In this document: in pieces, positions 21,501 through 32,976 of the stretch | Layout: every line of letters begins with the position of its first letter | Position numbering within the stretch: the stretch's first letter is position 1 | Source: Sclerotiophoma versabilis | Taxonomy: Eukaryota > Ascomycota > Dothideomycetes > Pleosporales > Didymellaceae | Direction of reading: 5' to 3' | Assembly (NCBI GenBank): GCA_012274445.1 | Contig: JAAROD010000015.1 | Location: 2,232,001 to 2,296,000 of the forward strand | Length of the DNA stretch: 64,000 bases | Notes under the pieces: generated by a model | Database searches by the model: none | Seen by the model: the letters and a program-made list of their open reading frames with translations, nothing else | What the model was told of the DNA's origin: nothing | Made by a program: the position numbers and the translations under genes

Positions 21501-23399
21501 TAGCTTATTATATAGCTAAGTATATCTTATTATCTTCTATAGCTTAGTTTTAGTAGTAAGCTATTAAGTTATCTAGAAGTAGTAGCTAAGGTAAGATATT
21601 TAGTAAGATAGTGTCCTCTGTAGTAAGACTAGGTGTTTATATAGAAGTAGTATAGGTAAGGTTCTATTAATAGAATAGAATAAGTATAATAAAATCTCTA
21701 CTAGTAAGCTACTTATTATCTTCTCTTTAGAGTATATTTTAGTCTCTTCTTAATAGAGTATCTACTTATATATTCTTTCTTTCTAGTTTATAGTAGATCT
21801 TTATATTACTAAACTAGAATATAATTTAAGCCTATTATATATATCTTTTAGTAAGCTTTTATTTCTTAGTAAAGTACTTAAGGTTCTTATAGTTAGTAAT
21901 AACTTTAAACTCTTATATACTATAGAGTTTAGCGTCCTATTTCTATAGGTAGAAGATTACTACTAGAAGTTTCTTATTATAGATAGAGTAGTTAACTTTA
22001 TAAGAGAGGAACTTTTATAAGAGATATATAACTATATAGAGGTTACTAAATATATCTTCTTATAAGAGAGTAGTACTTATAGTAAAGCTAAAGAAATTAT
22101 ATTTAACTATAGCCTTCTTCTCTAAGTCTAAGGTAGTAAGTACCTTATCTAAAAGAAAGGCTTTCTTTACAGCTAGAAAGGCTTACTCTTACTTCTTCTT
22201 CTATTAGAATAGTAAGTTCTTCTTTATAAGCTGTATAAGCAGCTTAGATAGAGTAGTAAAGTTCTTAATAAACTTTTTATAGAAATTAGTAAATTCTAGA
22301 AACCTTTATATACTCTTAATAGTAGTTAAAGCTTACTACTTCTTAATAACTTATACCTTTTTAGAATTTATAGAAATTCTCTTTCTAGCCTCTAGAATAA
22401 AGCTAACGTACTTTATATATTAGACATTAAATTTATACTTTTTAAGTTCGAAGTAGGGGCTAGCTTTCTATAGGTGTTTAACTACTTATTATATATATTT
22501 ATAATATTTCTATAGAAACCTCTTAGTAAAGATAAGAATATTATCTAAGTATATAGAGGTAAAGTTATCTAGAAAGTCTTCTAGGGCCTAGTTAATATAC
22601 CTTTAAAAGGTACTTAGAGTATCTACTAATCTAAATAGTATTATAAGCTATTTATATAATCTAAACCTTATATAGAAGGTAGTTAACTATTTCTATTTCT
22701 TAGATATTCTAATCTTATAGAAAGAAGTAGTAATATCTAGCTTTATATACTAGGTAGCTTATTTATATAAGTTTAAAGTTTCTTTAATTAGTAGAAGAAA
22801 GTATTAATTCTTCTTTATAAGAGTATTAAGCGCTCTATAGTCTCTATAAAAGTAATATTTACCTTTTAGTTTTTATATAAATAGTACTAGTAAGGCTACT
22901 AGTAAGTTACTAGCTCTAATAAACTTCTTTTTAAGTAGGTTTAGTAGTGTATAGTATAAGATAAGGAGCTTATCTCTAGATATTATATAGAGTAGGCTGT
23001 ATAGTACTTCTAGAGTCTTTCTATCTACTTTATTTAGCTTAATTACATAATCTACCTCTAGGCCTCTGTATAGTAGTAGCTTATTTTCTTCTTTTAGAAT
23101 AAACAGCTAAATATATAATTATAGATATATAAAGAGTATAGCTTATACTTCTTCTTTTATTATTTAGGTCCTAGGTTTTAAAGCCTTCTAGATATCTTAT
23201 ATACTAGCAGTAAAAACTTAAACTTTAAAGTTTTCTTATAGCTCTTCTATATATAGTACTAGAAGGCTACTACTAATAAAAAGTAGTAGCCTAGAAAAGT
23301 AAGTACTTTAGTGCTTTATATAGTAACTTTATTTTACTTTATTTATAGTAATCTTCTCTAAGAGTTAATAACTTCTTTAATATTCTCTAGCTAGGTCTT
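18563..23399 (-). pseudogene. Family 2 Ty3/gypsy copy 2 (Pol and protease region), truncated
   Basis: Collinear with 4057-7692 plus 14615-15115, with the element 1 insertion site empty at about 22890-22910. It keeps the same RT, RNase H and integrase remnants (integrase near 20830-21010, RNase H near 21850-21950, RT near 22250-22700) on minus. It differs by a deletion of about 115 bp near 18665 and by the TRIM insertion at 19379-20207. It ends abruptly at about 23399, so gag is missing. Many RIP sites differ from copy 1, which argues for independent mutation. Confidence 0.85.
19379..20207 (-). mobile_element. Tandem TRIM-like element (LTR-int-LTR-int-LTR, 829 bp)
   Basis: Three 85-bp direct repeats (19379-19463, 19751-19835, 20123-20207) separate two 287-bp internal units, an exact period of 372 bp. 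The repeat starts TATTA and ends TAACA/TAATA (ancestral TGTTA...TAACA). The insertion is flanked by ATATT at 19374-19378 and 20208-20212. Family 2 copy 1 has the empty site at about 4970-4980. On minus, a purine-rich AAGAGGGTG precedes the 3' repeat and GTTAT(A/G)GGCC or GTTATAAGCC follows the 5' repeat. Nothing coding. LTR sizes and layout fit a terminal-repeat retrotransposon in miniature. Confidence 0.8.
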
Positions 23400-25779
23400 A
23401 TTAGGCCTTTTAGGCTCTTTAGCCTAGAAGGCCTAGAAGGTTCTCTAGGTAGAGTAACCTCCCTATATATATAGTCTCTTTCTACCTATTTACTAGTCTC
23501 TAGTAAATAGTCTATAGTCTACTAATTAACTCTATAGCTATTTATATTATACTATTCTATATTAAAATCTTCTTTTTTAGTACCTTTAGCCTTAGAGCCT
23601 AATATTCTATTTACTTTTACTTTATAGAAGTAAAATATAGAACTATATAATAAGTATTAAATCTAGTTTCTTAGTAAAAGAGTTAACTCTACTACTATAA
23701 GGAGCTCTACTCCTTATATCTATAGAGAAATTCTCTATCTAAAGAATAATAGAGGCCTTAGCTACTATACTAGGTAATACTTAATATTTAAACTCTAGTA
23801 ATATAGTAAATAAAACTTAAAATCTACCTTTATAAACTAAAACTTAGTTAAATAAGTTATAATAGACTATAAATACCTAGAATACTCTAGTAAAGAATAA
23901 TATAGACTAAGAACTATAAAAGTTAGAAGCCTAGTATAAAAGAGCTACTAAGTAGTAGAAAGTAGCTGCGCTTTAAGAAGCCTAGGCTAGATACCTTACT
24001 AGAGACTATAATATACTATAATCTACCTATACTATCTCCTAAGTAATTATAACAGCCCTAGCAGCCTTAATAGTAGGCTTACTATACTATAAACTACTAT
24101 ATAAGTTTATAAAACATAACTAAGTAGAATATAACTTCTAAAAATATAATTATAAGTATTTCTTTAATAGGCTACCTACTAACTTTCTATAAAAGTTATA
24201 GAAGGTAGATTATAGTATATAGTACTTCTTAGAGACTATAAAGAGCTTCTAGAATAGCTATTATACTAACTAACTCTATATATCTCTATTATAGAAACTA
24301 ACCTAGAAGGCTATGAAAGATATAATACTAAGCTCTCTAGGTACTATCTTAGAAAGAAGGTAATAAGTATATAAGGCTCTAACTTAGGCCTATATACTTC
24401 TATTATAGTAAAGGTTAATAATTATATAATTATTAATAATAATATAGGTAGATTATAGAGATTAGATTAATAGATAAGGATACTTAATTAGCTCTACTCT
24501 AATCTAGAACTAGCCTAGAGGTAAAATATATATATAGTTGCCCCCTTTTGCTATAGAAATAAAATAAAGAACTAAATTAACTTTTTAATATTCTAATTAA
24601 TCTTATCTAGTTATCTTAGCTCTAATAGTTATAAGCCTAGTGTTATAAAGACTATATAGTAGATTTTCCTATATACTCTGTATAGCTAGAAAGCTAAATA
24701 GAATTAATTATTTACTTTTAAATATAACTCTTCTTAATAGTTAGATAATAGAATCTAATTTCTAACTCTTAACTAGCTAGGTCTAACTTAAAAGCTAATT
24801 AGATTAGCTCTACTAGCTTACTTAGCTTAAACCCTATATAAGAGATAAGGCAGTATAGGATTAGATTAATCTAGATAGTAAAACAGTTATAGTAATTAAT
24901 AAATAAGAGCTAGAGTATTTAACTCTTCTTCTAAAGCTAGTCTCTAGAAACCTCTTAGAAAATAGTAATAAAGATAAGCTAAATATTACTACTAATTAAA
25001 AATAGTATATTCTTAGAATAGAGGTATATAAACTAGTAATTAGAGATTACTCTAAAGAAGTCTAGAAATATAAGGTTATAACCTTAAAATAAACAAGATT
25101 AGCTATAAAGCTTAGTAATATTTAAGATTAAATTAATAAAATAGTATTAGCTAATCTTACAGCTCTAGTATTAATAAAGATACTTAATTTCTAAGAATTA
25201 ACTCTGCAGGCTCTAATCTAAATTCTAAAGAATAATTTAGTACTAACTAATAGTAATACTATATATCTATTTAGGTAGTAATACTATACTTACCTTAAAA
25301 AAGCCTAATTAGGCTAGATCTTACTAGATAAGTAGTTTAATAAGTAGTAAGTTCTCTATAGAAAAGCTTAGGTATTTAAAATTACTAAGATTAAAGAATA
25401 ACTTACTCTTACTAACTTTCTTAACGCAATTACTCTTAGGCTTACTCTAGAATAGTTTTACTTAATAAGGTAGTAAATAATTATAGATATAGCTTTTAGT
25501 TATTAATTAATAGATATAAATAATCTATCTAAGGTCTTTATATTAATACTCTAAGAATAAGCTATTAGCTTAGCTAGAAGTAAAGAAAATATAGCTTTTA
25601 TAACTCTAGAGGGAAGCTCTTATTAGAATAAAATTAAGAGAAAAATAGAGTTAAACTAAAAAAGCTGTCTATATAAACCTAAAGGACTTTATACTTAGGA
25701 CTTTATTAATTACTATAGACTTTAAACTATAATTACTAAATCTCTCTCTTCTAGATTACTAAGAATATTTCTATTAAAC
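23400..25779 (+). pseudogene. Family 5 repeat, unknown protein remnant (copy 1)
   Basis: RIP-mutated. From about 24900 it is the inverse complement of about 59530-60388, so it is a repeated unit. The plus strand has coding texture over 24900-25770 (for example EVYKLVIRDYSKEV near 25021, ENIAFITLEGSSYQNKIKRK near 25589, with TAG/TAA for Gln/Trp), with proline- and arginine-rich character if RIP is undone. I recognise no domain. 23400-24900 has no second copy here and no assignable motif. It ends at the inverted LTR. Confidence 0.45.
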
Positions 25780-25900
25780 TATTACAATCCTGTGCAGATA
25801 AAGCAGTATAGTAATTAAGTAGCTAACTAGAGCCCTTATCTATAAGCTAGGGCAGAGCTAGAAAGAATCTTCTTTATATAGTTATATAATATACTTATTA
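25780..25900 (+). repeat. Family 1 LTR, inverted, first part
   Basis: Begins TATTACAATCCTGTGCAG, the inverse complement of the LTR end, in the orientation opposite to the other family 1 LTRs. It is interrupted at 25900 by the Fot1-like transposon and resumes at 27769. Confidence 0.88.
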
Positions 25901-27766
25901 ATATACCTTATAGGCAAGCAGTGCATACAGGTAAGTAGCGCGCTTTTGCTAAGACTACACTAAAACCTACCCTATTATAGCCTATAACAACCTACTATAA
26001 CACTGTACAGGGCAGAATAACCTCTAAAATTACTTAGAGACCTCTTCTACTTTATTCTTATATGTTTGCGTGTTATGCCTAGTCTTTCTACACCATCTAC
26101 AGTGTTATTAGGAGGACTTAGCCCCTTTAGCGCGTACCCTCTTCTTCTACTTCTTACTATTACTGCGCGCCCTAAACTCCTTAAGAGTAGTTATCTACTA
26201 GCCCTCTTTAACTATAAGGGTCTCTTCTGCTTTAATTTGCTTTCTCTTGTGTAATTTCTAGCATAAGGCAGCCTTATTTACTGCTTAAAGCTTAGTAATC
26301 TTCTATTATACTAATACTAGCTTATATACAATTATTACTACCCTCTTTAAGACCTTCTTAAACGCCTTAACTATAGAGGTAGGTAAGCTATCTATATACC
26401 TCTAAATTCTTGTCTTTATAAGTATTAATTGCAACCTAAGTTCTAGGGTGTTACTAGAGGTCTATAACTACTAGGGTGCGTTATTAATAGAAAGTTATAG
26501 TAATAGAGTGTACAGCTTTATATTAAGAGTTAATATAACCTGTTCTAGGTTAAATAGAACTAGTCTAGCCCCTTAGAACTCTTCTTAGATATTACTAGAG
26601 GTAAATAAAGCCTTAAAGGCTGCTATAAAGCATAATAGGAACTTAACCTTTATAATATAGTTAATCTAGTTATAGATAAGGTTTTTAGCTTAGCGCCTAT
26701 ACGCCTTCTTTAAAGAGGTAAAACAATCTATATTAAGAGGCTGTAGGAGGTGTAATAAGTAAGAAGGTATATAGGCAGTAATAATCTTATTATTCTTGCA
26801 GTATTACTAGAATATAAGTAAGTTATAGCTCTTATAGCTATTAATAACTAGTAGATAGTAGGTACTAATAGTACGCTTCTTTATATGCGCATTAAAGTGC
26901 TTTAGCTAGTCTAGACTAAGCTTATTAGTAGTCTAGCTGTTATTAGAGACTCTAATTTTCTAATTCTATAGTAGGTCCCCCTCTTTATACTAGAAAGAGA
27001 GGTAGTAGCACGCCTTAAAGATAATAAAGAGTAGAATAGCCTAACCTTTAGCATTAACGCCCTGTATAACTGTTGTCTACTCTCTATTACCTAGCTAGAC
27101 TACCTTTAGCTGTCCTTATTACTTTAAAGCTATAATAACTACCTCTGTTAATATAATGCCTATTATAAAGCTAGCCTTATTAAAGTTATAGGTATTATTA
27201 TTCTAAATACTATACTTAGCTTTAATATTAGCTACTAGGCTAAACTAGCCCTAGATTACCTTAGGATTCTTGCAGAGGGCTTTCTTATAGTTATACTTTT
27301 AATTAAACTTTATTATAAGCTCTAGTTAGCGCTTAATAAACATACTAGGCTAGTTTAGGCTAATATAGCCTAGACTATACTTAGCATGCAAAGAATTAGC
27401 TATATTAGCTACAGCTGCAAGCTAAGGGGGAAATTCTTATATAACTAGCTTAAGTATATACTTAATAATTACCTACTTCTTAGTATTAGTTAGGTTCTAT
27501 AAGTTAGCTATAGTATTAGCGTGTAAAGATTATCTAGCGTATTATTTATATAGTATAGTTTTAGAGATATTATAGATAGCTACAGCGCGTTTTATAGAGA
27601 GCTTAGAGTTAATTCTAAGAGCTTAAACTATAAGCTGTATCTAAGCTTCTTTTAACGCGTCTAGCTAGCGCTATTATTAAGGCATTAGTAGAGAAGTAGT
27701 ATTTTAGTGTAGTCTTAGTAAAAGCGCACTACTTACCTGTATAAACTGCTTGCCTATAAGGTACGT
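25901..27766 (-). mobile_element. Fot1/pogo-like (Tc1-mariner) DNA transposon, 1866 bp
   Basis: Inverted termini of roughly 60 bp begin ATATACCTTATAGGCAAGC at the left and ACGTACCTTATAGGCAAGC at the right. The left differs by C-to-T and G-to-A, so the ancestral end is ACGTACC. The duplicated TA lies at 25899-25900 and 27767-27768. It holds one minus-strand transposase remnant. It is clearly less mutated than its surroundings, keeping many CG steps (for example GCGCGC at 25939). Confidence 0.93.
26070..27620 (-). pseudogene. Fot1/pogo DDE transposase remnant (copy 1)
   Basis: The minus strand shows an HTH_psq-like N-terminus near 27540-27610 (KLSIKRAVAIYNISKTILYK). The DDE_1 catalytic domain has NFNK near 27165 (ancestral NFDE), NREQTTVIQGVNAKG near 27050-27090, LLVINSYKSYN near 26840-26870 (ancestral DGHESH-type, Asp now Asn) and PSYLLHLLQPLNIDCF near 26720-26770. 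The C-terminal basic tail lies near 26100-26250. Stops replace Gln/Trp codons and at least two catalytic Asp are Asn, so it is inactive. The plus-strand 62-aa frame at 26066-26254 is its shadow. Confidence 0.88.
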
Positions 27767-28144
27767 TAATAAGCATAATATATGTAACTTACTTATTAAT
27801 AAATATTATATATTATTACTTATTAATAAGTAATACTATATATTTTATTAGACTAACTCTAGTTACTTATTAATAAGCACTATCTTCTAGTAAGTATATA
27901 GTTAGTAGGAACATAACTCTTATAGTTTATATTTAACTTAGTTAATTAAGTTTATCTTTAGAATCTAGACTCTAACTCTTAAGCTAGATAGTCTACTCTA
28001 TACTACTTATTATTACCTTCTATTATTATAGTATTTTACTAGGCAATAACTCTAACTCTTATAAACCTTTCTATACTAGTGCTTATCTCTAAGAACTAAT
28101 ATAAATAGTGCTTATAAGCTTTACTTAAAAGGATAACTTTAACA
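27767..28144 (+). repeat. Family 1 LTR, inverted, second part
   Basis: Resumes the LTR from 25900 after the transposon and its TA duplication, ending AACTTTAACA at 28144. Flanks TAAAC (25775-25779) and GCTAC (28145-28149) do not match, so the LTR is a recombination or deletion product, not a clean solo LTR. Confidence 0.85.
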
Positions 28145-28558
28145 GCTACTAACCTATATACATCTATTTAGGTAGTAAAGAGCCTACTTATAAAAGAGTA
28201 CCTATTTTAAGTACTTCTTATAAGTAGGTTCTTTAAGCTACTAAAACCTATAGAAAAATAGTTATCTTTACTCTCTATAGCTAATTTACGTTTATAAGCT
28301 TCTTAGCTACTAGTTATATACTTAAAAGAACTACTAGTAGTAGTCTAGAGAGGCTTATATCTATTTAAAGAAGAAGTTATTCTTTCTAGTAATTCTAGAG
28401 CTTTATTTTTCTTATTAATATACTCTTTTTCTATAACTAATTCTTCTTCTTTTTACTAATACTTTATAAGTTTAAACATAATAAAAAGTACTTATAAGCT
28501 AATTTAGGAAGTACTTTTATAAGCCTATTAGCTAGTATCTTACTAGTCTTAAGGTAGG
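28145..28558 (-). mobile_element. Copia family 3, left copy, 3' fragment
   Basis: About 410 bp collinear with 51875-52283 of the full-length copia element. The minus strand carries the same degraded coiled-coil-like frame as there. It is bounded by the inverted LTR at left and by element 2 at right. Relative to the intact copy, 343 bp (52284-52626) are missing across the element 2 insertion. Confidence 0.75.
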
Positions 28559-29047
28559 TATTAAAGTTATACTTTAGTTAAAGACTATAAGCACTAATTC
28601 TGTTAGTTCTTAGGTATAAACAGCGCTTAGTAGATTAGGGTAGGTTATTACCTAGTAAAACACTATAATAATAGGGGTTAATAATAAGTAGTATAGAGTA
28701 GACTATCTAGCTTAAGAGTTAGATTAAGATTCTAAAGATAAACTTAATTAATAAGGTTAAATATAAAATATAAAGGTTATATTCTTACTTACTATATACT
28801 TACTAGAAGATAATACTTATTAATAAGTAACTAGGGTTAGTTAAATAAAATATATAGCGTTGCTTATTAATAAGTAATAATATATAATACTTATTAATAA
28901 GTAAGTTATATATATTATACTTATTAATAAGTATATTATATAACTATATAAAGGAAGATTCTTCCTAACTCTATTTCTAGTTTATAGGTAAGGGCTGTAG
29001 TTAGCTACTTAATTACTGTGCTGCTTTGTCTGCACAGAATTATAACA
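28559..29047 (-). repeat. 3' LTR of element 2
   Basis: Mutated family 1 LTR beginning TATTAAAG and ending ATTATAACA, with four TTATTAATAAG units. Confidence 0.9.
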
Positions 29048-29125
29048 CTATCCTTCTTCTTCTTTAGGTTTATTCTTAAACTATATAACTTGAATCTAGG
29101 CTTATATAAAACTAAGCTTATCTCT

Positions 29126-29650
29126 ATATCTAGTAACTAGTATATTAAGATATCTTCTTACACCTATAACCTTTAACTTAGCCTAGAGATTTATTAAGCT
29201 AACACTTCTACTAGAGTTCTTTATAACTATTATTTCTTTAAAGGCTATAAGTACTATATTATACTAAATACTATAAAGTGTCTAAAGTATACTAAGTATA
29301 TAAAGGCTAGAAAGCCTTATATTAATAAATTATAGAAGTTACTAAACTATACTTATAAAGAGTATAAGAAGAAGGTAGAAGAAGATAAAACCTTATTAGT
29401 AAATATTATTGCGCAGTTGTTATAAAATAAGAAGATTCTAAAATAAGCTAAGAATTACGCGCAGTAAAAGGCGCTGTATATAGTAAGTAAAATAGCTAAA
29501 TTAGAAGAACTAGATCTTACTAAGAAGATAGATTATCTAGTAGTATTAATAGGTATATATACCTTATCTATAACCTAGGCTACTCTTAGGCTTATTAAGA
29601 AGTCTATTATAAACTATAGTACCTCTATACTAATTAGTAGCAGTTTATAA
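29126..29650 (+). pseudogene. Antisense Cys-rich, coiled-coil-like remnant in element 2
   Basis: Same frame as 8260-8784 at a constant offset of 20866, so no net indel in 525 bp. Stops again lie at Gln/Trp-type positions but partly elsewhere; for example a CAG here matches a TAG in element 1. The charged helical half reads EEDKTLLVNIIAQLL and SKIAKLEELDLTKKIDYL. Confidence 0.6.
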
Positions 29651-29739
29651 GGTATATTAGAGGTTTTTATATATTTTTTAATTCTAGGTAGCCTAACTAC
29701 TTAACTAGGTATTAAATACTCTTCTTAGTTCTCTAATAT

Positions 29740-32700
29740 GTTATTATTTTTTTAACTTCCTACTTATTATTACTATTAGCTTAGTAGTAGAAGTCTTTCT
29801 AGATTAGTATTCTTAGATTAGCAGGTTCTAATAGTAAGATATAGAATACTAGATAGATCTTTACATTCTTAGGTAGCTTAAGTTAATAGTTAACTAGGCT
29901 AATTTACTTAGAAATAAAAAATAGTCTAACCTTAACCTTATCTAGTTTTTTTATTACTTTTCATGTTCTAAGATTTTTTATAAGAAGATAGACTTTATTC
30001 CTCTTCTTTAGCTAAGGTGCTGTTTTTTATTTCTAATTAATATATAAATTAGCTTGTTTCTAAGCTTATGCAATGTTTTTAAGTAATTTCTAGTATACTT
30101 TCTTTAGTCTAACTGCTAAAGCTATTACTAATTTTGTCTAAATAGAGTAATTAAGAAATTAAGTAAAAAGATTTAGGTGTCTCCTATAGTTTATAAAGAA
30201 CAGTATTATGCCTATTACTTCTACTAGCTTATTATTATATGCAATTTATACTATAGGTAATAGTAAAACCTAGTTATCTTGTTTCTAGTTACTATAAATT
30301 TAAAGGTATATTTTTATAGTTTAATTAATTCTTTCTATCTATCTATCTATCTATAGATAATAGGCTGTAAATAGCTTTTTCTTAATACCTAATATAGTAG
30401 GCATTATAGTCTAATAGTTTAATATAAAAAGCTTATTTTTATTACTAATAATTAATTTAGGTATTCTATAGTAGTAAATAATCTAGTTAATAGATATTAT
30501 AGCTAGCTGCTGCGCAGTATAGCTATATCTAAATAGAATTATTTTAGTATATATAGTAAATTAATCTACTATAATAAAGATTAAGTTATAGGTATATTCT
30601 ATAATAGGGTTCTTAGAGGGTAGTAGCTATATAATAAAATCTATTATAATGTTTATCTATAGTACTATTACTAGCTTTATTACTTATACTTTTCTATACT
30701 TAGTATATATACTATACTTATTCTATTAGCACTGCACGTAGTTTCTAATAAACTTAGTAACCTTATTCTTTATATTAGAAAACTTATAGTATTACTTAAT
30801 AAGTTCTATAGTATAAGTAATACTAGAGTGTCTATATAGTGTATTATTATAATATCTTAAGATAACTTCCTCTTAAAGTTCCTTTAGTACTTACTCTAAG
30901 ATATATTATTTCTGCTAAACTTATATTACTAAATTAAGCTGCTAGAATAGCTCTAATGTCCTATTCTTATTAACTCTAAGAATAGTAAACTTACTAATTA
31001 TTTTTTTACCTATAAGGTTATAGTATTAGCTAAGCGTATCTACTCTGCTATTTTCTTTTCCTAGTATATATAGAATCTTAAACTTATATTAACTAAGTAT
31101 TTCTAAATAGCGTACTTACTATTAGTTTAGAACCTTAGTAGTAGTAAAATATACTAAGTTCTTATAATCTATATAAATAGTAAGTTCTAAGCAGCTTTCT
31201 ATATAGACTCTTTAGTACTATAGTATATTAATAATAGCTATAAGCTCTTTATTATATATATTATAACGTTCTTCTAGTGCTGTAAACTTCCTTAAGTAGT
31301 AGGTAATTAGGTGCTATTAGCTATCTTGTTCTTAAGTAATATGTGCTCCTAATACTAAATCTAAGGCATCTATTTTAAGGTATATAGGTTTGCTACTTCT
31401 AAATATAATTAGTATAGGAGGCTCTATACATACCTGCTTAAGTAATTAGAAAGTATTCTCTTATACTTATTCCTACTTAAAGAGTATATTCTTCTACGTA
31501 AGTTTTATAAGTAGTAAGGCCTTTATAGAGTAGTCTTTAATAAAGTATTAGTTAAAGTTAATAAACCTAAGAAATTCTTAAATTCTCTTAACTATAGTAG
31601 GTGTTAGCAAATTTTTTATAACCTAGATTTTCTTTTTACTTATCTTAACTCTATATCTTTCTATAATATAGCTAAGAAACTCTACTTCTTCCTTATGCTA
31701 TGTACACTTCTCTAGCTTTAGCCTAAGGTCTACTATTACTAAGCATTCTAATGCTTATTATATATAGACCTTATATTCTTCTAGTATTTTACTATACACT
31801 AGGATATTATTAAGGTATACTACTACTATAATGTCTAGGTGTGCTTACAGTATATTATTAATTAATGCCTAATATACTGCTAGTGTATTAGTTAGCTTAA
31901 ATAGCATAACTATATACTTATAGTAACTATAATAGGTTTTAATTACTATTTTCTATTCTTTACCTTTCTTTATATATATAAGGTTATATACTCTATATAA
32001 GTTAAGTGTAGTAAAGAACTTTACTTCTAATAGCTAGTTCTATAACTTAGATATATTAGGTAGTAAATAATAATTCTTAATAGTAATATTATTTAACTTC
32101 TAGTAGTTAATGCAAAGCCTTAGCTTACTATCTTTCTTTAGTATAAATAGAATAGAGAATTCTACTAAGGATTTAAATTTTCTAATAAATTCTTTTATAA
32201 GGTTCTCCTTAATGTACTTATATAGTTTTTTAAGCTCTTTCTTAGATAACTAGTATATAGGCCTAAAGAGTAGTTCTTTCTCTTTCTTAAGTTTAATCTT
32301 ATAATCCTAAGGTTAATACTTAGGTAGTGCTTTTACAGATAACTCTTCTTTAAACATCTAGGCGTACTATCTATATACATCTAGTATACTAGAAGGTATA
32401 CTCTTATTCTCCTTAACTATTATAGAGGGGCTTTCTTTATCTATATAGTTAACTACTCTATCTTAGCGCGTCTTATATATTAAAGAGATATTATTAATCT
32501 TCTTCTTATTTACTAGTTACAGCACGCGCTGCATAGGCTTTAATATATTAGTGCTATATTTATATTATCTTGATAAAAGTCTTTTCTATATCTAATCTAT
32601 TTCTAGATTATACTTTTATAACTAGAGAAGTTCTAGTATAATATTATGCGTAGCCTTTATAAAAACATCTAGAGTTAGTTTCTTATAGTGCCCCTATATC

Positions 32701-32976
32701 TCTAGAGAGGCTGCTATTACCTTATATATAATATACAGCTCTTCTAGCATTAATTCTCTATTAGCTACTTAGAGTAAATAGGCATGTTCCTTTATACATA
32801 GTATAAGACCTACTTAGTATATTACTATCTAGAATATATAGTTTACCTGTGCTTCTAAGTCTAAGAGTGCTAATAGTACTACTCTATTTAATTTAATAGG
32901 TAGTCTAATAAGTAAGCTGTCCTTAATAGCGTTAAGAGACTGCTTAGTAAAGCACTCTTTTAGCACTTACCTAAAA
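29740..32976 (-). pseudogene. Family 1 pol remnant, element 2
   Basis: Collinear with element 1 pol, with RIP stops throughout and the RT YLDD changed to YLNN (TAT CTT AAT AAT on minus, near 31803-31818). At the gag/pol junction the slippery run is altered to TAAAAGATT near 32972-32980, unlike the preserved heptamer in elements 1 and 3. Confidence 0.85.

Noticed and set aside
26066..26254. 62-codon plus-strand frame and its counterpart at 58601-58789 minus
   Set aside because: Antisense to the C-terminal tail of the Fot1-like transposase; its conservation follows from the shared transposon.
28145..28149. Target-site duplication around the inverted LTR 25780-28144
   Set aside because: TAAAC and GCTAC are not related directly, by inverse complement, or through RIP-type changes.
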